The position numbers and the translations under genes were made by a program. From Tuctoria greenei (taxonomy: Eukaryota; Streptophyta; Magnoliopsida; Poales; Poaceae), in NCBI GenBank assembly GCA_036927565.1, contig JAYESD010000003.1, positions 38,443,325 through 38,507,324 of the forward strand: a stretch of DNA of 64,000 bases, in the 5' to 3' direction. The notes below the pieces were generated by a model. The model ran no database searches, had not been told where the DNA came from, and saw nothing but the letters and a program-made list of their open reading frames with translations. Positions 41,801 to 52,232 of the stretch are shown here, piece after piece; position 1 is the stretch's first letter, and every line of letters starts with the position of its first letter.

Positions 41801-42228
41801 TCGGGTTCATAGAGGAAATATGGGAACTCGATTATGGCGAAAGAATGGTAATGCCCGTATTTAAGTGCCAATGGGTCAAACATCCTGATGGTTTGAAAGT
41901 GGACAATTACGGACTAACACTGGTAGACTTGAATAAAGTGGGTTACAAAGATGACCTGTGGGTTCTCGCCGATAATGTTGCACAAGTTTTTTATGTTCAA
42001 GATCCAGAAACTGAGAAGTTGCACGTAGTTGTTTCTGGAAAGCAAAATATTGTTGGGGTTGACAATGTGGGAGATAATGAAGAGGAATATAATCAGTATG
42101 AAGAGATGTACCTTTTCACCGAACCAGAAAACATCAAGCGCGTAGAGAGAAGCATTAAAAAGAATTTGAAACCCTATATGCGAGAAGATGTCAATGCTGG
42201 AAAAAATGTATATAGCAATGCGAGATGA
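38827..42228 (+). CDS. TNPD transposase, intact second copy
   Basis: An 1133-aa frame that appears to differ from the Element 1 protein at only four residues, all in the first 86 (Glu2Asp, His31Tyr, Ile37Val, Leu86Val). The domains are as in the first copy: Transposase-associated, Transposase_21 with the EIDVFLEPL and IDLMHVTKN motifs, DUF4218 and DUF4216. It is full length without stops, so this copy could supply transposase for Elements 1, 2 and related non-autonomous copies. Confidence 0.97.
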   Translation: MDRRAWMYNMPRPDPMYIRNVANFIEASKRYAKLQKVDDILCPCIDCENKIAWTDTIVIQSHLVKRGFKNNYTIWTEHGELDTHDVDKDDERGSDDDNVHIDDGSDNQAGDDDDEFDCEEMLRHIEPYVLTSMGASKGLSKMETLQNAATELLYDESNGCDKEFTTLRAVLELLKLKATHGWSDCSFSDLLNLLAEILPNPNKLPRSTYKAKKLLCPMALGVTKIHACVNHCILYRKEHELATRCPICGVSRYKKDYNHQYVTNMKKTQKNKKFIIGPEGDDDDTSGDADGKNKRKIPALVMWYLPVIDRLKRLFSNPREAELMRWHSEERKKNEKHIRHPGDATQWKNFDIQYPEFAKEIRNVRFALGTDGMNPFGEKRSIHSTWPVVLTMYNLPTWLCHKRKYILLSVLIQGPKQPGIEIDVFLEPLMEDMAKLWNEGVRTWDEYKREYFTLRAMIFVTVHDYPRLFTLSGQMKGKKGCVRCVDRTGYLYLTSSRKTVYMRHRRFLTDTHKYRKMKEQFDNKIEKDTAPKPYSGKLVFEMVKNIHIAFGKGKKSKGIKRKKSTSSDDTTDMAFKKQSIFFKYLPYWKNLECCHSIDLMHVTKNVFDSIIGTLLDMPRKTKDGLNSRMDLVNLDLRPELHPVEKANGKHYLPPASYNLTLEEKKAICECLRGIKVPTSFSSNIRKLVSMKDLSLFGYNSHDCHMMMTVFLAIAIRVIKPEHIKVVITRLCYFFNAVSQKVIAREDLDYLKTYIVETMCKLEMCFPPSFFDMQVHLIIHLVDQIKALGPLYLHHMFSLERYLGVLKGYVRNRAHPEGSIMEGYTTEEVIEGCADYIKDGKSIGVPIPVHEGRLRGRGKVGKKTFIVQDYKNVHRAHFGVLQQLAIAEPYIEEHQIELRDKNQDRKEDWIMKEHRRCFTEWLMDKNISYGNTIEEATMKKLACGPSALVTSWQAYDINGYTFYTKEKDGKSVAQNSGVRIEAYDSQGQKTTYFGFIEEIWELDYGERMVMPVFKCQWVKHPDGLKVDNYGLTLVDLNKVGYKDDLWVLADNVAQVFYVQDPETEKLHVVVSGKQNIVGVDNVGDNEEEYNQYEEMYLFTEPENIKRVERSIKKNLKPYMREDVNAGKNVYSNAR

Positions 42229-42367
42229 TATATATTGTATATATTTGTATCTTCTGAAATCAACTTAGAACAATGTTGGTATATGGATTGTGTCCTTTTG
42301 CATTTGTGTACATATGCGTTTGGACTCAATGATTTGGAAATTTGGAAGTTTGGTCTTTCTTCAGATA

Positions 42368-43207
42368 ATGATGTCTCGGGCGTGTAGCCGATTGAAGGAG
42401 GAGCGCTTGGCGTGGCGCAAGAACCATCCCCATGTATGTACATATGGCACACCGGTCACATGGTTGTATATACATATGTATCTGTAATGGACTGATGAAC
42501 TTAACTGTAGTTTGTTTTTCCGTGTTGTTTGTTTTTGGTATTTTCAATTTCTCCACGTATGGTTTCTCTGCGAAGCCTGAATCGGGAGATTTATTGAAGT
42601 GGCAGTGCATCGTCCCCGGTAAAGAAGGGGTAAGTCATGAAGAACAAGCACAATATGAGTTTAACTATCGTCCTCCTATTAATAAATTTCTTTTGCAGAC
42701 TGAATGGGAAGATGGTTACTACCCCCTGACAATCTCCTTCTCTGAGGACTATCCCTTGGTGCCTCCAAGATGCTCCTTTCCAATTGGGTTCTTCCACCCA
42801 AATGTCCATCGTTCGGGAGCACTCTGCATCGGGATTCTTGATCAAGAGACTGTAAGATAGACCTATTTTGTTCATGTAATTATTACTTATAATTTTTGTC
42901 GAACTTATTTGAACTGGTTTCTTATATTGCTTAAATTATATTTCGTAGGGGTGGTGCAGTGCTTTTACAATCAAAACTATACTACTTGAAGTTCAGCGTT
43001 TGCTGCATCAGCCAAATGTGCCTGATGTTGAAAATGATTGCTATAATCTACTTATCAAGGTTAGATGACACTTTGACTTAGTGACCAATGTACGTTATTC
43101 ATTCCTCCTTCGACATTTGTTAATATAAATAATGTCAATATTTTCAGGATCCAGCGGAATATAAGAGACGTGTTCGGGAGCAAGCAGGACGGTACAATTT
43201 AGATTGA
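42368..43207 (+). pseudogene. UBC9/SCE1-like SUMO E2, copy with a lost splice acceptor
   Basis: Exons correspond to 42368-42433, 42561-42629, 42699-42851, 42949-43059 and 43148-43207. All codons of the Element 1 protein are kept, including HPN and the catalytic Cys. However, the AG before exon 2 is changed to AT (42559-42560, CACGTATGGTTT against GCGTAGGGTTT). Normal joining of exon 1 to exon 2 should fail. A frame open from 42432 through exon 2, the 69-base intron 2 and exon 3 could give an odd product with a foreign N-terminus. The lesion is a splice change and not a coding change, so a different acceptor could in principle rescue it. Confidence 0.75.
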
Positions 43208-43475
43208 TCGATGGGAGCTTCATCGTCGATCTACAATGAATGTAGCATGATTTTTGTTCAGTGTGTAAAGAAATTATCTTTGAACAATTGTAAAACCTCT
43301 AATGGTGTATTATCACAATTAAGCCAGCCTCACTGGTGATCGAGCATTTCCTATAATGCATTACTGTACTAGTATCCGCTAGCTCATCTGTGTTTTTTTC
43401 CTGATACAATTTTGCCTGCACGACTACATGCGGCTGTGATATATAATTGCAACTACATCCCTGTAATTTCAATGA

Positions 43476-44025
43476 AAACCGCTTATGATGATTAAACAAT
43501 GACCGCCACTGAAAATACATGATCTTCTTAGGCCGTTGTTAATCAAGAACCGGCTATGAAGTTCATTGCATTACAGACGGTTATTAATTAAGAACCGCCA
43601 ACGAAGATCATGTATTTACTCAGACGGTTGTTCCTTAAAATCCATCTGTGAAGTTCATTGCATTACAGACGGTTATTAATCAAGAACCGCCAACGAAGAT
43701 CATGTATTTACCCAGACGGTTGTTTCTTAAAATTCGTCTGTGAAGTTCATGGCATTGCAGGCGGTTAATAATTAATAACCGTCTGTGAAGATCATGTATT
43801 TACCCAGACGGTTGTTTCTTAAAATCCGTCTGTGAAGTTCGTTGCATTACAGGCGGTTCTTAATTAAGAACCGATTCTGAAGATCATGTATTTACCCAGG
43901 CGGTTGTTCTTTAAAATCCGCTTGTGTTGTTCTTTCATCACAGACGGTTATTATATCATTCGTCATCACAGTCGCATATTTTTAAGGACCGCCTGTGTTT
44001 GAAAAATTGAGGCGCCTGTAAAAAT
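43476..44025. repeat. Element 2 3' subterminal array
   Basis: Same dimeric ATTACAGACGG and TTTACCCAGACGG units as Element 1 (26640-27190). Confidence 0.8.
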
Positions 44026-44229
44026 GCTTTTTGTAGTAGTGTGTGATAAAGTATACCCTATGCAGTACTACCTGCTGTTATTTCTAATTTCCATGTCAAT
44101 TAAATATAATCACAGAAGTCAACAATATAATCACATAAGTAAACATTATAATCAAAGAAGTCATCTCAAAGAAGTCAGTTTCACTAAAACAATATACATA
44201 TGTACAAATTACACATACAAGTCATCTCA

Positions 44230-47200
44230 TAGTTTTCACTAAAAATTGTTTCTATTGTCATAGTCACAAAGTTTTGGCACATCAGCTATTACACCATCCT
44301 CATCAAAGAACACCCCTTTTTTGTACAAAATTTCACGACACGTGAATTGACACAGTCAACCAGCAATCTTGTCGGCTTCTCCACCAGACATACTTCTACA
44401 AACCGGTCATTCTTGGTTCACATTCTTCGTGTGCTGCAATGAAATACATAACAAGGTTTAGAATGTGTTGGTTTGAACAATCTCAAAGTATAGATCAAAG
44501 TGAGTATACAAGAATTTATTTGGTATTTTTAGAGTAGTTGTACTATGAGAATTGAATTTTAAAGTTGGAATCAAAATCTGAAAATAATGTTTCTGGTAAA
44601 ATTGAACAAAAGAGAATATAAGTATTAAAATACACTAGTTATAATAAAAATAAGATATCGACATTGAGGATAACTTACATCCTCACGATTCACTCTATAT
44701 TCGCTAGCGGTTCAAAGATGCTCACATACATAATACCCGCATAAGACGCTCCCAGGAGGCTGCTTCAGACAAGGATAATATGTTTTAATGTCCAATGCAT
44801 GCGTATTATGATGTCTCTGACCGCCAAGCCGTTCCGCGTAAAATCGCCAAGCGCTGTAGTACAAGAAATGTCATATAAAACTTGTCAACACATTCTAAAT
44901 GTGTCTAAATTAAAAGTATCGAATAAACATACAGTTTCAAAATGGAAAGGAAATCTTTGTAACGATCTGGTGGGTAATCAGCTGAGTGCAATATTGTTGT
45001 CAAACCCTACGTTGGCTTGATGAAGATCATGATGTAATATTTACTGCACACATAGAAACACACGTGTTAAGTTAATAATTAGCAATAATTGCTATTTCGA
45101 TGTCATGTATCAAACTTACTCGAAGTGGTACAGAGCCTTTACGAGGTCCTTGCCATCTCTGATAAAGTTAAACATGGCATGTCCTATGTAAGCTGCAACC
45201 TCGGTATTTTTATCCTTCTTTTGTTTTGCGATTGACTTATCAAATTGTTTTTTTTCATGTGCTTGTATTGTTCTGAGTCTCGATCCATCTTAATGACAAA
45301 TAGCGTCTTTGCAATCCGTGTAGGGTCAAGGATACCTGTCTTGCGTTTTATCTTTTTATTATCCATGTATTGCATCCTATTGAAGAAGTCCAAAATTGTT
45401 ATAATCTCATGAAATGTGTATGCGTGTAGTAAGAAAAGCAAATGCAAAATATTAGAGACACTTACAAGCACCAGACGAGTAGCAGGATGATTTCGAGCAT
45501 GCCCCGATGGAAAAGGACATGTAAAATCTTCAAAGAAAAGCGCTCGTTTCTCTGCTCTAGTGCTCCAGAACGCTTCTTTTGGCACAAGAAATGTGACGTA
45601 AGAAAGTTTATATTTTGTGCCGGCAGTAATTTACCACTCGTGCATTCTTTTGAGTGGGACAGGTTGTTTGCTAAGTTGCGCCGATGTCATGAACGGCTTC
45701 CCATTCTCCTATTTAGGAGGAACATCCTCAAGCTTGTATATTGGAACTCCTGGTTTAACTAAAGACGTCCGCCGATTATAAACGAAACCGTCTTCTTCCC
45801 ACTCCTCAATATCTTCTAATGTTGGCTCATGAGAAGAACAAGATGCACTCAATTTTCTAATATTTTCCTTCACATTTTCCAAATAATTTGACACTTCTGA
45901 TGAAGGTTTCTTTTTTTCGTATGAGCTAACTTTGATAGGCACTAATGATCGAGGAGTAGTTATCGGAAGTTGGACACTGGCTTGTTGTTGAACCTGTTGT
46001 TCAATTGATTGCTCTTTACTACCAGCATCTTGCTCTAGTACTACTTAAATTTGTTGCCCAACTGGTTGCTCTTTACTAACATCAGCTTGCTCTGGTACTG
46101 CTTGAAGCTGTTGTTCAATTTGTTGCTCTTAGTTATCTTTACTAGCAATGTTACTATCATCCTTGCTGAGACAAAGCGGGAGTGGATCTTCCTGGACTTT
46201 CGCCTTAGAAGACAGGGTTGTTGTATTTCGAGATGCGACGGGGCTAGAATTCGGCTCATCGTCCAACATGATATCGCGTCGGTGTCAAAGGATTAATTGG
46301 TTGACAGCCGGCGTCAAAGTTGCGATCCCCTCATGTGTGATGTGACCTATTTTATAATCTTCATAATCATTATTAATGATCTGAAGAACTTGCACCACAA
46401 CATAATACAATGAAAGTGGATTGCCATTGAAGTCACGATCAGGCTTTGTCATAGTCGTGGCAACCTGTTTGGTTTTGTTCCCTGCTCTGCCAATTGGGAC
46501 AAGAAGACGACAATATCTGTCCTTAGTAATATCATCGACAGCGAACTTATGGGTTGACCCTGAGCCTGGCACAGAACCTACGCTGCTAGGGTAGACAATT
46601 GGAGATACCAAATGCTCCTTTGGCATGGGAACCATCACTGTACTCGGTGCCACTAATTGTCCCAATTGTCTAAGTTGTTCCATTATTTCTTTCACATTTT
46701 CCTTGACCTTTTGAGCAATTGTTTTATCAAGTGTTTTCTTGAACTTCTCACGTCTTCTATATGTCTCTTTATCTTTCGGGAAACCATCTAGCCAAGACAT
46801 TTGAGAAGAGATTGCTTAAACCCGTCCACTGTGTTCAGGGTTTCCTAGGATAGCGGTAAGTTGGTCATTCTCCCACTTCGGCTTGAAGAGACCCTTCTGT
46901 TACTTTTCAATTACTTCTTTCATTTTGTACTCTACTTCATTCACAGAGTCGGGTTTTTCAAGTTTGCCCTTGCTGGTCAAACCTGACCGAGCAAAGACCC
47001 GTGCTAAGTTCTCTCATCGTAGCCTTCTAACGGGTGAGGATTGCCCTTACTAGTAATTTCATCTAATATCTTATTCCATTTTTGGACATTGGGGGCATAT
47101 CCGGCAGACCCCAATTGATGATCATATTTGTTCTTTTTGGCAAGCTCTGACCTAGTTGTACTTAGGGCTTTAGCATTAGGTGTGGTCTTTTGACGAACAA

Positions 47201-47928
47201 ATTCTTGCCACTGAGCTTGTGTGATTTTTCCCATCTTTCTCGGGCTAGGAACCTTATCGGCCTTAACATAAGCATTTATTTCACTCTTCCAACCACGAAA
47301 CTTCTTGCCGCAAAACACCAATGTTGCTCTCTTTACAACTTCTCCCGTGTCTTTCGGGAATTTGAATTGTTTCTTTATCCTTTCCCACAACTCATTTTGA
47401 TCTCCTCAGGTAATTTTTTTCCAATTCTCAGTTGTGATCGGCACGAGCTCTCTAACAAGAAAACCGCATCAATTTCGGTAGTTTGTAACTGAATACAGTG
47501 GTTCTTGGAGCAGCCCACCTGGACCGACCATTGTTATGTACATGATGCGGTTTAATGGACCCTTATTGGGACCTCGTTGCCCTCGTTTTTGCTTGAGTAA
47601 ACCTGAGGATTCATCCATTGGAGAATCTTATGCGGTTTTAGGAGCTGAAGTCACCTCGTTGTCTTCGCAAATCTAGGTAGAAAAGAATTTTAAGATTTCG
47701 TATACTTGACAACCAACATTAACTTGAACTGCTGAAATTAAGATTCGTGATCCATACCTCGTCGGCAGGATCATATTCTGGATCGAGATCCTCTAAAGTA
47801 TTTTTAATTTTTATTTTTTGAAAAGGATCCGATGGACTGTGAAAGGAGCCTGAACTACTAAAGTCACTAAACTTCGTATTGCCTTCTTTATTGTTACTAC
47901 CATCAACAGTCTTCTTAGGGCTTTCCAT
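44230..47928 (-). pseudogene. Decayed TnpA-ULP1 gene of element 3A
   Basis: Exon 1 (about 47758-47928, MESPKKTVDGSNNKEG) and the TnpA exon are recognisable (SWLDGFPKDKETYRRREKFK, KKNKYDHQLGSAGYAPNVQK), as are the ULP1 exons (SVLCGYYVCEHL). There are many stops and frameshifts. The catalytic His codon has become Tyr and the LDS Asp codon has become His in this copy. A TGA after CEHL is shared with 3B. It is an older relative of the Element 1 and 2 genes and confirms that the TnpA-ULP1 fusion is ancestral in this family. Confidence 0.85.
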
Positions 47929-48009
47929 GCTAGAACTAATAAGACAAAAAATATAAAGAATGACATATTAACTCTACATGAAGTGTTGCATGAAGAAAAA
48001 GATGGAAGC

Positions 48010-48720
48010 ATTTTAGGGTTTGATAAAGCATTCTAGGGTTTAAGGCGACTGACCAAGGTGACCGACCAAGTTCCATTGTAGGGTTTGAGGCGACGGACCA
48101 AGGCATTAGCTAGGCATGTGTATTGCTTGTATCAAAAGCCACCAAGAACAATTAAACAATAACAATGCACAATTCACAATTCGCATTGATTAAATCAACA
48201 ATTAAACAATAGCTAATATTTTCAAGTCGCCTAGTTGACCCTAGTGGCCTACCCACCGACTAGGTCGACTAATTGTCGACTAGGGCGACTAATTGATCCT
48301 AGTCGACCCTAGTCGGTCCTCTAATCGTGCAGGCCATTTTTTATGGCAATGTCTAGTCGACCCTATATATATCAACATATATAATTATATATTAGAAGTA
48401 TAGCACACATACCTTTAGTGTATCAATTAGCAAACAAAATTCAAAAGCAAATTAATTCAAAAATAGCAACAATTTACTGTTTCAGAACAGAACTTTATAA
48501 TCAGATAACTTTAGATTTCACTATTTTAGTTTCAGATAACATCAGTGTTCAGATTCTTCTAGCTTGCAACTGTTCTCAAATTATTCTAAAGCCCAAAAGA
48601 TTCTAAGTTTGTAACATATTCAATAAACAACAACAAATTCTAATAGATTCAACAACAATTCACAATGAACAATTCAATCAACAATTAAACAACATTGCAT
48701 AACATAATCAGGTCGCCGAT
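48010..48720. other. Leader and spacer of 3A with CTAGTCGAC-type repeats
   Basis: TAGGGTTT words (48012-48080), then a cluster of GACTAGG(T/G)CGACTA and CCTAGTCGACC words (48225-48365), then AT-rich sequence. No gene is visible. Confidence 0.5.
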
Positions 48721-49200
48721 AATCAGGTGGGGAGGGAGGGGGCACTGAGGAGGCCGGGTGGGAGGGGGACTCTATGGGGGGGAGGTGTTGCTCGATTTGA
48801 GGTCGGCGTGGAGGGGAGCTCGGGCGGCGTCCATGGAGGGGGCTCGGGTGAGGCCGGGTAAGAGGGGGGGGGGGCTCGAGTGAGGTTGAGTGGACGACGC
48901 TGTGGAGGAGGGTGAGAGAAAGATGAGCTTACTTGGTGTGGAGGAGGGAGAGAGGGCAGCCGCAAGTGTGGGCACGGCGGCGGGCGAGGGCAAAGCTCGG
49001 CATACCTGTACGGAAAGAAAGGAAGCAGCAAGGACGAAGCTTGACGGCGAGATCGAAGCTCGGCAACGACGGTGAAGCTCGGCAGTGAGGGCGGCGAAGC
49101 TCGACGGTGAGGAGGACGAAGACTTCACGGCAAATGAAATTTTGGCAGCCTGACGGCGTCTAAGTGATTTCGCCCGGGTTAGGTTTTTCCAACGTAGCCG
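48720..49200. other. GC-rich leader of the 3A TnpA-ULP1 gene
   Basis: G-rich tracts (GGGGAGGGAGGGGG, 48730-48775) and GAAGCTCGGC-type words like the minisatellite of Elements 1 and 2. Pro/Ser-rich minus-strand frames here are compositional. Confidence 0.45.
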
Positions 49201-49204
49201 AGGG

Positions 49205-49400
49205 CTATATATAGACGCCTATTTTCTCGGGTGGTTATTAAGTACCAACCGCCTGAGACGATGATTATGTCAGGCGGTTATTAATTACCACCCGCCCGTG
49301 AAGATGAATTTATCTCCGGCGGTTGGTAAGCAATATCTTCCTGAGATAAAGACTTTTCTCAGACGGTTATTCAGTACCAACCGTCTAAAAAGATCTTTAT
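49205..49400. promoter_or_regulatory. TATA box and TCAGGCGG array of 3A
   Basis: TATATATAG at 49206 (TnpA-ULP1 promoter on the minus strand) is followed by inverted GGCGGTTATTAAT/ACCAACCGCCTGAG pairs, the same arrangement as in Elements 1 and 2. Confidence 0.55.
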
Positions 49401-50930
49401 GTAGTATTAATTAATATTCTTAATTAAATGTGAGACTTTTTAAAAGCCCAAATTCCACTTTCTTGTAATATGATTGAGTATTAAAGGTTGCCATTAAATT
49501 TCACTTGGGAAAACCTTTGAAATGGGTCAGAACTTGAAAAACAAATAACATTGGTTATTTTTCATTTTTCTATCTTGATGAATATAATGATATTTTTATT
49601 TAGTTTTTCAATGGAACTTTGTAGTCACCATACCAACCTCTATGAATTTTTCAGATTTTTTTAAATTTTTTTGAATCAATGTGTGTTCAAAATTTGATGA
49701 ATGCCTGATATGTATATGAGCGTTTGATTAGAATGATGGATAATTTGAATTTTGACATGTTGGAATGCTTTAAAAAATTAACGAATTTCATACATGTTTT
49801 ATAAGACAAATAGGTTCATACAAACCAATTTTAGTGAAGGGTCCCTTTTTTAGGAGATACAGAAATGTGAATAATATGTGAGTATAAATTAATTTTATAT
49901 TTACCAAAATATTACAATATTAGCTATACAAGTTTTAAAATATTTGATCTAGGTGGTAGATATTAATTTTTGAAAAATATAGAAGAAATATTCATTGAAT
50001 TTGGACTCAATTTGCATAATCTATACATGTTGAGTATTTATCTTGGAATCTAAATAAAAAAGAAGTAAGGGAAAAGAATACTGAAGAACGGGCTCTGGCC
50101 ATTATCACAAGCGGTTATTTAGGAACAAATGACTGTGAAACTGTTAAAAGCTGATTGTAATTTTTTTCCTGAGTCTAGGCTTTATTAATATTCTTGTTTA
50201 AAATGTGGGGCCTTTTAAAAGCTCAATTCCACTTTCGTGTAATATGCATGAGTATTAAAGGTTACAATTAAATTTCACTTCGGAAAACCTTTGAAATTGG
50301 CCAGAACTTAAAAAACAAATAATATTGGTTATTTGTCATTTTTCTATCTTGATGAATATAATGATTTTTCATTTAGTTTGTCAATGGAACTTTGTAGTCA
50401 TCATACCAACCTCTATGATTTTTTTTTAGATTTTAAAAATTCTTTTGAGTCAATGTGTGTTCAAAATTTGATGAATGTATCATATGTATATGAGCATTGA
50501 TTAGAATGATGAATAATTTGAATTTTGACATGTTGGAATGCTTTAAAAAAATTCACAAAATTCACACATGTTTCATAAGACAAATATGTTCAATTAAACC
50601 AATTTCAGTGAAGTGTCCTTTTTTTAGGCGATACATAAATGTGAACAATATGTGAGTATAAATTAATTTGATATTTACAAAACATTACAATGTTAGCTAT
50701 ACAAGTTTTAAAATATTTGGTCCAGGTGGTAGATATTACTTTTTGAAAAATATAGAATAAAGAATCATCGAATTTGGACACAATTTGCACAATATATACA
50801 TGTTTTAGTATTTATATTGGAATCTAAATAAAAAAGAAGCAAGGGAAAAGAAAACTGAAGAACAGACTCTGGCCATTATCACGGGTGGTTGTTTAGGAAC
50901 AACCGTCTGTGTAACTTTTAAAAACTGCCT
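49400..50930. repeat. Two diverged copies of the ~760-bp unit in 3A
   Basis: TTAATATTCTT(A/G)(A/T)TTAAA restarts at 49410 and 50182. The two copies match each other and the 754-bp unit of Element 1 (GAATATAATGATATTTTTATTTAG, GACATGTTGGAATGCTTTAAAA). The tandem array is therefore an old feature of the family. Confidence 0.8.
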
Positions 50931-51005
50931 GAAAAAAATTGTCTGAACTTATTTAATTTTTATCACAGGAAGTTTTTTTCGTTAAAACCCGCCTGTGAAA
51001 ATGGA

Positions 51006-51026
51006 CGCCTATATGAAGTGCCCCTC
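51006..51026 (+). promoter_or_regulatory. TNPD promoter of 3A
   Basis: GCCTATATGAAGTGCCCCTCA is a diverged form of the shared promoter wording, following TCACAGG and CCGCCTGTGA words. Confidence 0.5.
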
Positions 51027-51636
51027 AGGCACCACAGAAACTTAACTCGGGAGATTTTCCATCAACGCCGCGAGACTGCCAAAATTTTCCATCGTGCGTG
51101 GGCCGTTCCAGTATTCATCATTTGATCAAGCTTCGAACAGAGAAAAGGTTAGTAGAAGATAATTCTTCTTCACTGTCATGTTTTTAATATGTTTTCCTCT
51201 TTTCAGTTTCGTTTAGTTGAGTTTGCATCTCCAGCCCCTCCCGCCCTCCCCCCTCCACTTGAGATTTGTAGTAGATTTGAAGGATTAAAGGTTGAAATAT
51301 GGAGTTGAGTCTCCCCATGAGCTCACCCATGAATTTTGTAGAAAAAGAAGTAGATTTGAAGGATTAAAGGTTGAAGATGAATACAAACACATCACGGGTT
51401 CGATGAAATGTTTCAATGAATAAGCCTAACTTCAAAAATCCATTATGGCCACTAAGAAGTTGAGAAAATTATGAAACAAATTTCCTTGGAACCCTTATGA
51501 ACAGACCTACATGATACTGGTATTCACTCATATGATAGAGGCTGGTTATGTCTCTGTAAATTCATTTTAAAGAAGACCTTTAGGGAATATTTGTGGCCAA
51601 TTTTTGTAAATCTTACAAAAATTCTGTTATTGAAGC

Positions 51637-51722
51637 ATGGACCGTCGAGTATGGATATATAACATGCCAAGACCCGATCCTATGTACATTCATAACATTG
51701 CAAATTTTATTAAAGAATCCAA
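51637..51722 (+). pseudogene. TNPD start of 3A, cut by E5
   Basis: The ATG at 51637 opens MDRRVWIYNMPRPDPMYI, the N-terminus of TNPD. Matching sequence stops after 29 codons at the CACTA end of E5. The rest of the gene is not seen in the window. Confidence 0.85.
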
Positions 51723-52232
51723 CACTATGTAAGAAACCCAAATAGGAAACAAAGATGGGCGATGTGCTCAAAGGCGACGTCTCTGATAATGTTAAGCGAG
51801 ACGAGCCCGCTTCAGCGAGGATCTGACATGACTCGGCTTAAAGTACAAAGGGACGCGTTAAAACAAAGCCCATCTCAGTTAAATTGGTATCTGACACACG
51901 CTATCCTCTCTGAAAAGCGGGAGACGCGCATAAAACACAACACGTCTCCTGTGACCTACGTCTCCCTCTCCTCTGCTAAAAGAGAGACGCGCTCTAATTG
52001 AAAGTGCATCTCCGATTCCTCACGTCACCTTTAGCTTCGTGATTTCTCCATTTTTCTTCAGTTCACTGTTGATATCACACATCACTGAACTCATAGCACA
52101 TTCTCACTTGATACCTAAATATAATCAAATCCTTCCTTACGATACCTGTAGAACACAAAGAACACACCACACATTCATTCAATCACGTAGTTGAAGAAGA
52201 CACAAGATAATATTGAATCATATAGATAAACA
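51723..52232. mobile_element. CACTA element E5 (E0 family), 5' part
   Basis: It starts CACTATGTAAGAAACCC inside the 3A TNPD gene, with CAA as the left flank. GAGACGCG/CGTCTC subterminal words follow. The sequence matches the E0 end (1547 back to about 1022) base after base in reverse orientation. The remainder is cut off by the copia LTR at 52233. Confidence 0.8.

Larger units (their letters stand above)
29135..44041. mobile_element. CACTA Element 2 (14.9 kb), sister of Element 1
   Basis: It starts CACTACTACAATAAGCC and ends TTTTTGTAGTAGTG. TGT flanks both sides (29132-29134 and 44042-44044). Gene order is identical to Element 1. Differences are scattered substitutions, a one-base deletion in TnpA, a lost splice acceptor in the UBC9-like gene, and a rebuilt spacer (about 36090-38000) holding a second small ORF in place of most of the 754-bp array. 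The duplicated locus 3B shows the empty site at 57078-57080. Confidence 0.95.
28670..51722. mobile_element. CACTA element 3A (older relative of Elements 1 and 2), split by Element 2
   Basis: It starts CGCTACTATAATAAGTC, a mutated CACTACTACAATAAGCC terminus, followed by diverged subterminal repeats to 29134. It is interrupted by Element 2 and resumes at 44042. It then contains a decayed TnpA-ULP1 gene, spacer repeats, a TNPD promoter and the first codons of TNPD. At 51723 the E5 element interrupts it. Its far end is not in the window. Stops shared with 3B show that it was dead before the two were duplicated. Confidence 0.85.

Noticed and set aside
47811..48011. 66-aa hydrophobic minus-strand frame upstream of the 3A gene (also 60866-61066)
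   Set aside because: It overlaps exon 1 of the TnpA-ULP1 relic in another frame and has no counterpart in Elements 1 and 2.
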